Shown: positions 31,488 through 40,181 of the stretch, piece by piece | How positions within the stretch are numbered: position 1 is the stretch's first letter | Layout: the number at the start of each line of letters is the position of its first letter | Assembly (NCBI RefSeq): GCF_017872555.1 | Contig: NZ_JAEDOX010000020.1 | Span: 1 to 44,929 of the forward strand | Length of the DNA stretch: 44,929 nucleotides | From: Ruegeria sp. HKCCSA071 | GTDB taxonomy: Bacteria; Pseudomonadota; Alphaproteobacteria; Rhodobacterales; Rhodobacteraceae | Direction: 5' to 3' | Notes under the pieces: model-generated | The model's input: only the letters and a program-made list of their open reading frames with translations | Databases searched by the model: none | What the model was told of the DNA's origin: nothing | Position numbers and translations under genes: made by a program

Positions 31488-32075
31488 ATGGGCGGACTGG
31501 CATCGGTGCTTGCGCCGATTGCATTTGTGAACGAAACCGTGCTGCGTCTGGGCCGCGCGGTTGGCGTTGTTGCGATTGCATTCATGGTCATCGCAATCCT
31601 GATTCAGGTGTTCTTCCGATACGTTCTGGGCAACGCCCTGCCGTGGCCGGATGAGGCCGCGCGGTTCTGCATGTTGTGGATGACCGGATTGATGGCACCG
31701 ACGGCCTTTCGGCGCGGCGGTTTTGTAGCTATCGACATGCTGCAACGGTTTCTGCCGCGTATGCTCGGCCTGTCGCTCAATCTGTTCCTCCTGCTGATCT
31801 CGCTGGCCGTGCTTTTGGTTGCGGTCAATATCGGCTGGTCCGAGGTCACGGGCTTTGGCGGCAGGTTCGCCACCGCCGCCCTGTACCTGCCGACATCGCT
31901 TGGGTTTGACGAGTGGTATCGCATTCCGCGCAGCTGGATGATGGCTTCGCTGCTGGTGGGGATCATTCTGCTGATTTCGGTCAATATCGAGCTTATCCTG
32001 CGTTCCGTGGTCACCCTGCTTGGCGGTGCGCATTTGTTGCCAGATATTCCCGACGCGGCCGTGGGGGCCGAATAG
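31488..32075 (+). CDS. TRAP transporter small permease (DctQ), sulfonate operon
   Basis: This 195-residue protein has four hydrophobic segments and the DctQ signature RYVLGNALPWPDEAARFCMLWMT near residues 45-67. Its last codon abuts the start of the large subunit (TAG then ATG), so the two are coupled. It forms the inner-membrane complex with the next gene. The substrate is inferred from the upstream sulfonate monooxygenase genes: probably a sulfonate or sulfosugar. Confidence 0.88.
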   Translation: MGGLASVLAPIAFVNETVLRLGRAVGVVAIAFMVIAILIQVFFRYVLGNALPWPDEAARFCMLWMTGLMAPTAFRRGGFVAIDMLQRFLPRMLGLSLNLFLLLISLAVLLVAVNIGWSEVTGFGGRFATAALYLPTSLGFDEWYRIPRSWMMASLLVGIILLISVNIELILRSVVTLLGGAHLLPDIPDAAVGAE

Positions 32076-33365
32076 ATGCTGATCTGGTTCCTGCCCACTT
32101 TCCTGATTTTCCTGTTGATCGGACTGCCAGTCTTTTTCGCGCTTCTGGCAGCACCCGGCATTCTGCTGTGGCTGAACGGACAGACGAATGACATCACCCT
32201 GCTTTATCGCAATGTCTACAACGGCATGGACAGCTTTCCGCTGATGGCCATCCCGTTCTTCATGATGGCCGGGGAAATGATGAACCGTGGCGGCATCACC
32301 ATCCGCCTTGTCGAATTCAGCCAGGCCCTGATGGGCCACCTGCGCGGCGGGCTGGCGCATGTAAACGTGCTGAGCTCGATCCTGTTCGCGGGCCTTTCGG
32401 GATCAGCGGTGGCTGACACATCCGCCCTGGGGTCGATGCTGATCCCGGCGATGGAAAAACAGGGCTACACCCGCAAATTCGCCGCCGCCATCACAGCCGC
32501 GAGTTCGGTGATCGGGCCGATCATCCCGCCCTCGGGCATTATGATCATCTATGCCTATGTCATGGGAGAAAGCGTGGCCGCCCTGTTTCTTGCAGGCATC
32601 GTGCCCGGAATCATGGTGGGTGTCGGCCTGATGGTGATGATCAAATTCATGGCCGACAAGTACTATTTTCCCGTCGCCAGCCGGAAATACACATGGGATG
32701 AGCGGCGCAAGGCCAGCCTCAAGGCGTTCTTCCCGCTGATGACGCCGGTGATCATTCTGGGCGGCATTCTGGGGGGTATATTTACCCCGACCGAAGCCGC
32801 GGCAGTCGCTGTGGGCTACGCGTTTATCATCGGGTTTTTCGTTCTGCGCACACTGACCCTGAGGGAAATTCCCGACGTTCTGAGCAATGCAGGTATGACG
32901 TCGGCCGTGGTGTTGTTGTTGGTTGGCGCAGCAATGGCGTTCAAGACCGTGGTCAGCCTGAGCCACGCCCCGGAACAATTGGCTTCGTTGATCCTCAGCC
33001 TGTCGGAAAATCCGCTGATCCTGTTGTTCCTGATCAACCTGTTGTTGTTTATCGTCGGGATGTTTCTGGACGCAGGCCCTGCGATCATCATCCTTGGGCC
33101 TATCCTTGGCCCGATTTTCACCAGTCTCGGTGTAGACCCGATCCATTTCGCCATTATCATGAGCGTCAATCTGACCGTCGGCCTTGCAACGCCCCCTATG
33201 GGGCTGGTGCTGTTCGTGGCCGCCGCCGTGTCGCGGGAGCGGGTCGAGACAATCGCCAAGGCGATCCTACCGTTTCTGGCGGTCGAAATTATCGTGATCT
33301 TTCTGATCACCTACATCCCCGCACTATCCATGACGATCCCGAGGATAACGGGATTTGCAAACTGA
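32076..33365 (+). CDS. TRAP transporter large permease (DctM), sulfonate operon
   Basis: This 429-residue DctM protein has about 12 membrane segments and the family motifs SFPLMAIPFFMMAGEMMNRGGI near residues 50-71, GLSGSAVADTSALGSMLIPAM near 107-127, and PPSGIMIIYAYVMGESVAALFLAGIVPG. Near the C-terminus are FLDAGPAIIILGPILGPIFTSLGVDPIHFAI and TPPMGLVLFVAAAVS. It begins directly after the dctQ stop. It shares topology but not close sequence with TauM in the same window, so the two systems are not recent duplicates. Confidence 0.9.
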   Translation: MLIWFLPTFLIFLLIGLPVFFALLAAPGILLWLNGQTNDITLLYRNVYNGMDSFPLMAIPFFMMAGEMMNRGGITIRLVEFSQALMGHLRGGLAHVNVLSSILFAGLSGSAVADTSALGSMLIPAMEKQGYTRKFAAAITAASSVIGPIIPPSGIMIIYAYVMGESVAALFLAGIVPGIMVGVGLMVMIKFMADKYYFPVASRKYTWDERRKASLKAFFPLMTPVIILGGILGGIFTPTEAAAVAVGYAFIIGFFVLRTLTLREIPDVLSNAGMTSAVVLLLVGAAMAFKTVVSLSHAPEQLASLILSLSENPLILLFLINLLLFIVGMFLDAGPAIIILGPILGPIFTSLGVDPIHFAIIMSVNLTVGLATPPMGLVLFVAAAVSRERVETIAKAILPFLAVEIIVIFLITYIPALSMTIPRITGFAN

Positions 33366-33389
33366 CTGAGTATCACAGGGAGGAAACGC

Positions 33390-34451
33390 ATGCTCGGAAA
33401 CTTCATCAAAACAGCGGCGATTGCCACATCGCTTGTGGCCGCGTCTGCAGTCGCGGCGACGGCTGCGGACTATACGCTGCGCGCCACAGCCAATTCGAAC
33501 GAAAATGACGAGGATTATGACGGTCTTATCGTTTTCAAGAACTATGTCGAGGCGGCGTCGAACGGCGCCATCGAGGTTGAGCTGTTCATCGGCACCCAGC
33601 TGTGTTCGAACGGTGCTGAATGCCTGCAGGGCGTGGCGGATGGCACCATCGATATCTATATCTCTACCTCGGGCGGGGCGTCGGGCATCTTCCCCTATGT
33701 GCAGGTTCTGGACCTGCCCTATCTGATGGCCGATGACCGGATCGCCGAGCATGTTCTGTCAGGCGATTTCACCCGCACCATGCGCGACATGGCGCTTGAG
33801 GATTCCGGTGGCGCGATCCGCCTGATGACCATCGGCAACACCGGTGGCTGGCGCAACTTCGCCAACACAAAACACCGCGTCGCCGAGCCTGCCGACATGG
33901 AAGGTCTGAAAATCCGCACCGTCGTTGCAGACCTGCCGCAGGAACTGGTCAAAGCACTGGGCGCATCACCGACCCCGATTCCGTGGCCGGAACTGTTCAC
34001 CAGCTTCCAGACTGGCGTTGTCGAAGGCTCGAAAAACGGCATCACTGACATTATGGGCATGAAGTTCCCCGATGCGGGACTGCAATATGTCACGCTGGAC
34101 GGGCACGCCTATATGGGCGCGCTGTGGTGGATGAACAACGCCAAGTTCCAAGCGATGCCGGAAGATGTGCGCCGGGTCGTTGTCGATGGGTTCTACGCCC
34201 TTCAACAAGCCACCTTTGCCTCGCCCAAGCGCAAATCGATTCAGGCGTATGAAGACTTCGTCGCAGGTGGCGGTGACCTGTACGTCCCAACGCCCGAGCA
34301 AAAGGCTGCGTTCAAAGAGGCTGCCACTCCGGTCTATGCCTGGTTTCAGTCCAATGTTGCCCGTGGTGATGAAATCTTTGCCGCGCTAACCGAAGCCGTC
34401 GCAGCGGCCGAGGCGGATGTGAACGCCTCGCGCAATGCGGACCTGAACTAA
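33390..34451 (+). CDS. TRAP transporter periplasmic binding protein (DctP), sulfonate operon
   Basis: This 353-residue DctP-like protein has a signal peptide (hydrophobic run, cleavage likely after ATA near residue 28). The family's ligand-binding Arg lies in MEGLKIRTV near residue 177, followed by ALGASPTPIPWPELFTSFQTGVVEGSKNG. TRAP binding proteins use this Arg to hold an anionic group, usually carboxylate but also sulfonate. It has two Cys near residue 72-78 (QLCSNGAEC), which could form a disulfide. Here the binding protein gene is last in the operon, whereas tauK is first in its own. A GGGAGG Shine-Dalgarno sequence precedes the ATG. Confidence 0.87.
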   Translation: MLGNFIKTAAIATSLVAASAVAATAADYTLRATANSNENDEDYDGLIVFKNYVEAASNGAIEVELFIGTQLCSNGAECLQGVADGTIDIYISTSGGASGIFPYVQVLDLPYLMADDRIAEHVLSGDFTRTMRDMALEDSGGAIRLMTIGNTGGWRNFANTKHRVAEPADMEGLKIRTVVADLPQELVKALGASPTPIPWPELFTSFQTGVVEGSKNGITDIMGMKFPDAGLQYVTLDGHAYMGALWWMNNAKFQAMPEDVRRVVVDGFYALQQATFASPKRKSIQAYEDFVAGGGDLYVPTPEQKAAFKEAATPVYAWFQSNVARGDEIFAALTEAVAAAEADVNASRNADLN

Positions 34452-34457
34452 ACGGAT

Positions 34458-34481
34458 GGGTCGGGCCTTGTGGCCCGGCCC
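34458..34481 (+). terminator. Rho-independent-like terminator after the TRAP operon
   Basis: GGGTCGGGCC pairs with GGCCCGGCCC (10 bp with one G-T wobble) around a TTGT loop, 6 nt after the binding-protein stop. Only a short TTAT follows. It also abuts the stop codon of the convergent Sel1 gene at 34482, so it may serve both directions. Confidence 0.65.
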
Positions 34482-34952
34482 TTATCGAAACGGGTACATC
34501 CACCCTTTGTAGTCGTTGACCAGAACATGCGCCTTCTTAATCTGCTCCGGCGACATTTTCTTGATCACTTCCTCAAGGCTGATCGCAGCATCGGGATCGC
34601 CGCCAATGGCGCTGAGCGTGTACCACATATAGGCCCGCACCAGATCGGGCGCGGGCATTCCCAGACCCAGTTCATAGTACCAGCCAACCCCCGACTGTGC
34701 CCCCGGATGCCCCTTCATCGAGGCACGCAGATACCATTCAAACGCTCTTTCGTGGTCCTGCTCGACCCCAAGACCCAACCCATACATCACACCAATCAGT
34801 TCCTCGGCCTCGGCATTGCCCGACCGGGCGGCAGGCAGCAGTTCCGCGCGCGCGGCTTCAAACTCCCCGGCCTCCATCATGTCACGGGCCTGTTCCAGTT
34901 CAGCCAGAGCCGGGGTCGCAAGAAAACAAAGGGTAAAGAGAAACTGGCGCAT
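34482..34952 (-). CDS. Exported Sel1/TPR-like repeat protein, 156 residues
   Basis: A signal peptide (MRQFLFTLCFLATPALA) is followed by Sel1-like helical repeats: EAEELIGVMYGLGLGVEQDHERAFEWYLRASMKGHPGAQSGVGWYYELGLGMPAPDLVRAYMWYTLSA covers about residues 48-115 in two units. The start ATG at 34952 is supported by a GAGGA about 10 nt upstream on the minus strand; the longer frame to 35066 is not needed. It is likely a periplasmic protein-interaction protein. It is convergent with the TRAP operon and divergent from the di-heme protein, with which its 5' end overlaps. Confidence 0.75.
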   Translation of the reverse strand: MRQFLFTLCFLATPALAELEQARDMMEAGEFEAARAELLPAARSGNAEAEELIGVMYGLGLGVEQDHERAFEWYLRASMKGHPGAQSGVGWYYELGLGMPAPDLVRAYMWYTLSAIGGDPDAAISLEEVIKKMSPEQIKKAHVLVNDYKGWMYPFR

Positions 34953-36239
34953 TGGGCGATTGTCCTCGTATGGGCGGGGGCCGCGGTGGCGCAGGACCTG
35001 CCGCGCCCGCTGACGGATGATGACTTTATCCCATTTGATATGGAACAGGCCGCTATCGGTCATCAACTGTTTTACGATCCGATCCTGTCAGGCAATCAGA
35101 ACATTTCATGCGCCCATTGCCATCACCCCGATTTCGGCACCTCTGACGGGTTGTCCCTGGGGATCGGCGAAGGCGGACTGGGGTTGGGGCCGGACCGCAC
35201 ACCGGGCACCGGCGCGGACAGGATCCGCAAACGCATTCCCCGAAATGCGCCGGGGTTGTGGAACCTCGGGGCAAAGGACATTCATACCGTTTTCCACGAT
35301 GGCCGCCTGAGCATCTCGAACATCTATGGCAACGGGTTCAATTCGCCTGCACAGGAATGGCTGCCCGGGGGACTGAACTCGCTTTTGGCAGCGCAGGCCC
35401 TGTTCCCGCTGACCGCGCAGTTCGAGATGGCCGGTAATGTCGCCGAAAATCAGGTGACCGGCGCGGTTCACGACAGGATCGACAAGGGCTGGCCGATCCT
35501 TGCCAAACGCGTGCGGACCGATCCGCGCTATGGCCCCGCCATAGTCGCGGCTTTTGACGACATTGAGACCACCGAAGACATCACGATCACCCAGATCGCC
35601 AACGCGCTGGCGGCCTTCATGGCCATCGAATGGCGCAGCACCGACAGCCCATTCGACCAGTACTTGGCTGGGGACAAGGATGCGCTGTCAGACGTCCAGA
35701 AAGACGGGATGAACCTGTTTTATGGCAAGGCACGATGCGCGACCTGCCACGCGGGTCCGTTGATGTCGGACCAAAAGTTTCACGCGCTGGGTTTGCCGCC
35801 ATTCGGGCCGGGCCGGACCCGGCAATGGGACCCATATGCGCGAGACGTTGGCCGGATGGCGGAAAGCAACCGCCTGGAAGACGCCTATCGCTTTCGCACT
35901 CCGATGCTGCGCAATGTCGCCCTGACCGCGCCCTACGGGCATAACGGTGCTTTTGCAGACCTCGAAGGCATGGTCCGTCACCATCTTGACCCCCAGACCA
36001 GCCTTGCCAAATGGAAACCCGACATGGCTGCGTTGCCCAAGGTTCCCTGGCTGCAAGAGGCGGATTTCGTGGTGTGGGACGACCGGTTCGAAATGGAACG
36101 CCAGCGCAGCAGGATCGATATAACACCAATGACGCTTTCGGATGCGGAAATCGGCGCCCTTGTCGCATTTCTGCATTCACTGACGGGCACCGGTGTTGGC
36201 TCTCCTCCTTTCGGGGTGCCTGCCGATTTCAATCCTTGA
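34944..36239 (+). CDS. Di-heme cytochrome c peroxidase/MauG-like protein
   Basis: A protein of about 431 residues with two heme c motifs, CAHCH (NISCAHCHHPDFG) and CATCH (CATCHAGPLMSDQ), and the family segments ALFPLTAQFEMAGN and RTPMLRNVALTAPYGHNGAFADLEGMV, the last holding a probable heme ligand. The export signal (AIVLVWAGAAVA, cut before QDLPRP) requires a start upstream of about 34955. The only in-frame NTG near there is CTG at 34944, so the start is uncertain. It acts in the periplasm, on peroxide or as a MauG-like oxidant. It overlaps the divergent Sel1 gene start. Confidence 0.75.
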   Translation: MAHWAIVLVWAGAAVAQDLPRPLTDDDFIPFDMEQAAIGHQLFYDPILSGNQNISCAHCHHPDFGTSDGLSLGIGEGGLGLGPDRTPGTGADRIRKRIPRNAPGLWNLGAKDIHTVFHDGRLSISNIYGNGFNSPAQEWLPGGLNSLLAAQALFPLTAQFEMAGNVAENQVTGAVHDRIDKGWPILAKRVRTDPRYGPAIVAAFDDIETTEDITITQIANALAAFMAIEWRSTDSPFDQYLAGDKDALSDVQKDGMNLFYGKARCATCHAGPLMSDQKFHALGLPPFGPGRTRQWDPYARDVGRMAESNRLEDAYRFRTPMLRNVALTAPYGHNGAFADLEGMVRHHLDPQTSLAKWKPDMAALPKVPWLQEADFVVWDDRFEMERQRSRIDITPMTLSDAEIGALVAFLHSLTGTGVGSPPFGVPADFNP

Positions 36240-36373
36240 CGGCGTTCACGTCATAGCGACAAGCGATCCGGCATAACGTCGGATAAGTCGATCACTTCGT
36301 CAAATTGCGGCCTATGAAATGTCTGGCCAGCCCTGCACCATAATATCAGGAACAGAAATTTACGGAGACGTTG

Positions 36374-37480
36374 ATGTCTTGGAATATTTGCGTAATCGGG
36401 GCTGGCAAGATCGGTCAGATGATCGCGACGCTGCTGAGGGCCTCGCCAAACTATACAGTGACTGTGGCCGACCATGACCTGAAAGCACTGGGTGAAATCA
36501 CAAGGCTTGGTATTGGCACGAAACAGATTGATGCCCGGGATGCGGACAGTCTGGCAAAGGAACTGACCGGGTTTAACGCCGTGGTTTCAGCGGCACCGTT
36601 CTTTCTGACTCCGAACATTGCCAAGGCCGCCAAAGAGGCGGGCGCGCATTATTTTGACCTGACCGAAGACGTTGCGGCCACCGAGGCCGTACGTGAACTG
36701 GCCGAAGGCAGTGAGACGGCTTTCATGCCGCAATGTGGTCTGGCACCTGGTTTTGTGGGTATCTCCGGAGCCGCGCTTGCAGCAGAGTTTGATGAACTAG
36801 ACAGCCTGCACATGCGGGTGGGCGCGCTGCCGCTTTATCCGACCAATGCGCTGAAGTACAATCTGACCTGGTCGACCGATGGGTTGATCAACGAGTACTG
36901 CAACCCCTGCGACGCCATTGTGAACGGCAAACTGGTCAAGACCGCGCCGCTGGAAGATTACGAGATTCTGGGTCACGATGGTGTGGAATACGAATGCTTC
37001 AACACCTCGGGCGGATTGGGCACACTGCCGGAAACGCTGGAAGGCAAGGCGCGGGCCGTGTCTTATCGCACGATCCGGTATCCCGGCCATTGCGAAATCC
37101 TGAAACTGCTGCTGCACGATCTGGGGTTGGAACGCCGCCGCGATCTGCTGAAAGATATCTTCGAGACCGCCCTGCCCCGCACCGATCAGGACGTTGTGCT
37201 GGTCTATTGCACGGCCAAGGGCTTGATCAACGGCGTTCTGCGCGAGAAATCCCTGATCAACAAAAGCTTTGCCCGCACCATCAACGGACAGGTCTGGAGT
37301 GCCATTCAGGTCACCACAGCTGCGGGTATTCTGGGCGTCGTTGACCTGATGCGCACCGGCACGCTGCCTTCGAAAGGGTTTGTCCGGCAGGAACAGGTCA
37401 AACTGAATGACTTCCTGAAAACAGAATTTGGCCAGCTGTATCGTGCTGGTGACGTGACCCGGCAAAACAAGGCGGCCTGA
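36374..37480 (+). CDS. Saccharopine dehydrogenase family protein (lysine catabolism)
   Basis: This 368-residue protein has an N-terminal Rossmann motif ([17 protein letters not shown] at residues 4-20) and the family segments [34 protein letters not shown] and [19 protein letters not shown]. It splits saccharopine to glutamate and aminoadipate semialdehyde in the saccharopine route; related enzymes act on carboxyspermidine-type compounds. The next gene, 3 nt on, encodes the aldehyde dehydrogenase that would use this product, which supports lysine breakdown. ATG 36374 has GGAGA upstream; TTG 36371 is the alternative. No lysine-ketoglutarate reductase gene is seen here. Confidence 0.82.
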   Translation: MSWNICVIGAGKIGQMIATLLRASPNYTVTVADHDLKALGEITRLGIGTKQIDARDADSLAKELTGFNAVVSAAPFFLTPNIAKAAKEAGAHYFDLTEDVAATEAVRELAEGSETAFMPQCGLAPGFVGISGAALAAEFDELDSLHMRVGALPLYPTNALKYNLTWSTDGLINEYCNPCDAIVNGKLVKTAPLEDYEILGHDGVEYECFNTSGGLGTLPETLEGKARAVSYRTIRYPGHCEILKLLLHDLGLERRRDLLKDIFETALPRTDQDVVLVYCTAKGLINGVLREKSLINKSFARTINGQVWSAIQVTTAAGILGVVDLMRTGTLPSKGFVRQEQVKLNDFLKTEFGQLYRAGDVTRQNKAA

Positions 37481-37483
37481 GAT

Positions 37484-38995
<1,512 letters not shown>

Positions 38996-39022
38996 ACCAG
39001 CGCGCAAACTGACGGGCAATCT

Positions 39023-39062
39023 GATCCCCCCGGAGCTTTGATGTTTCGGGGGGATCGCTTTT
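39023..39062 (+). terminator. Rho-independent terminator after the lysine genes
   Basis: GATCCCCCCG (39023-39032) and CGGGGGGATC (39047-39056) form a perfect 10-bp stem with a 14-nt loop, followed by GCTTTT. It lies 28 nt after the aldehyde dehydrogenase stop and separates that operon from the cyanophycin genes. Confidence 0.85.
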
Positions 39063-39135
39063 GTCGTGCAGGGTTTGGCACTGGCAGGCTGAAGCAGGCA
39101 CAAAACCGGTGGTTCTTGACGAAATCCCTGCCGTG

Positions 39136-39202
39136 CGGCATGTGATGTCGCTGGGGGGGGAACGGCATGTCCGATAAGGTCAGATGGCCCGACACGGCAT
39201 GT
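39136..39202. repeat. Three direct copies of CGGCATGT upstream of the cyanophycin operon
   Basis: CGGCATGT occurs at 39136-39143, 39163-39170 and 39195-39202, with a run of eight G at 39153-39160 between the first two. All lie 68-134 nt before the cyanophycinase start. Repeated octamers in a promoter region suggest a regulator binding several times; no known regulator comes to mind. TATACC at 39248-39253 could be a -10 element downstream. Confidence 0.45.
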
Positions 39203-39269
39203 ATGAACAGGTTAAGCGACCGAGTGGCCCCGATGGCTGGCTGCTTTTATACCGGAAGGTAAGTAAGAT

Positions 39270-40166
39270 ATGTGCCCTGCACCCGTTGATGCAGAGACCC
39301 CGCGCGGGTTCATCATCCCGATCGGCGGCGGCGAAGACCGCGTCAAGGAAATGCAGATTCACCGCAAGTTCGTTGAGCTGTCTGGTGGTCCTAATGCTGA
39401 TATTGTCGTGATCCCGACGGCCTCGATGCTGGAAGAGACCGGACCGGATTACAATCGCATCTTTTCCGAGCTGGGTGCGGGCAAGGTCGAATTTCTGCCC
39501 ATCTCGCGGCGTGCCGATTGCGACAATCCTGATTATGCCGAGATGCTGGACCGCGCCACAGGGATATTCATGACCGGTGGCAACCAGCTGCGGCTTTCGG
39601 CGATTCTGGGTGGCACGCTTGTGGCGCAGAAAATACGCCGCCGCAATGCGGCCGGTGTGCCGGTTGCCGGCACTTCAGCCGGGGCGTCGATCATGTCCGA
39701 ACATATGGTGGCCGGGGGCAGCAGCAACTCGGCCCCGGCTGAGGGCAATATCACGCTGGCTCCGGGCATGGGTTTGACCAACGCCGTCATCATCGACCAG
39801 CACTTCACACAGCGCAATCGGCTGGGTCGCTTGTTAACTGCTTCATCTTTCAACCCTTTTTTGATTGGGCTGGGTATCGATGAAGACACGGCAGCCTTCA
39901 TCGGGCCCGATAATGTCCTTGAAGTCGTAGGCAGCGGATCGGTTACCGTCGTGGATGCCAGTCATCTGACCCATTCATCGATGTGGGACGCGCGCCGCGG
40001 CGAAGCGCTGAGCCTGCTTGGGCTTCGGCTTGACGTTCTGGGCGAAGGGTGCCGTTATGATCTGACGGCTCGCCAGGCTTTTCCGCCGGATGAGCATATG
40101 GCGTTCTGCACATTGCCGGACATGTCCGGGCAAGAGGTCGCCAGCGGGGAGAAAACAAAAAGCTAA
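39270..40166 (+). CDS. cphB: Cyanophycinase (peptidase S51)
   Basis: This 298-residue protein has the S51 layout: GFIIPIGGGEDRV at the start, IFMTGGNQLRLS near residues 99-110, and the nucleophile Ser136 in PVAGTSAGASIMSEHM. The DQHFTQRNRLGRL segment near residues 173-185 follows. It cuts cyanophycin into beta-Asp-Arg (or beta-Asp-Lys) dipeptides. No signal peptide is seen, so it is the intracellular type, used to remobilise the cell's own polymer. GGAAGG lies about 10 nt before the ATG. It is the first gene of cphB-cphA-Mur ligase, 15 nt from cphA. Confidence 0.92.
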   Translation: MCPAPVDAETPRGFIIPIGGGEDRVKEMQIHRKFVELSGGPNADIVVIPTASMLEETGPDYNRIFSELGAGKVEFLPISRRADCDNPDYAEMLDRATGIFMTGGNQLRLSAILGGTLVAQKIRRRNAAGVPVAGTSAGASIMSEHMVAGGSSNSAPAEGNITLAPGMGLTNAVIIDQHFTQRNRLGRLLTASSFNPFLIGLGIDEDTAAFIGPDNVLEVVGSGSVTVVDASHLTHSSMWDARRGEALSLLGLRLDVLGEGCRYDLTARQAFPPDEHMAFCTLPDMSGQEVASGEKTKS

Positions 40167-40181
40167 CCAGCGGGGAGCCTC

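Noticed and set aside
34470..36239. Full 589-codon frame for the di-heme protein
   Set aside because: The first ~160 codons lie antisense to the Sel1 gene and precede a clear signal peptide, so they are not part of the mature gene.
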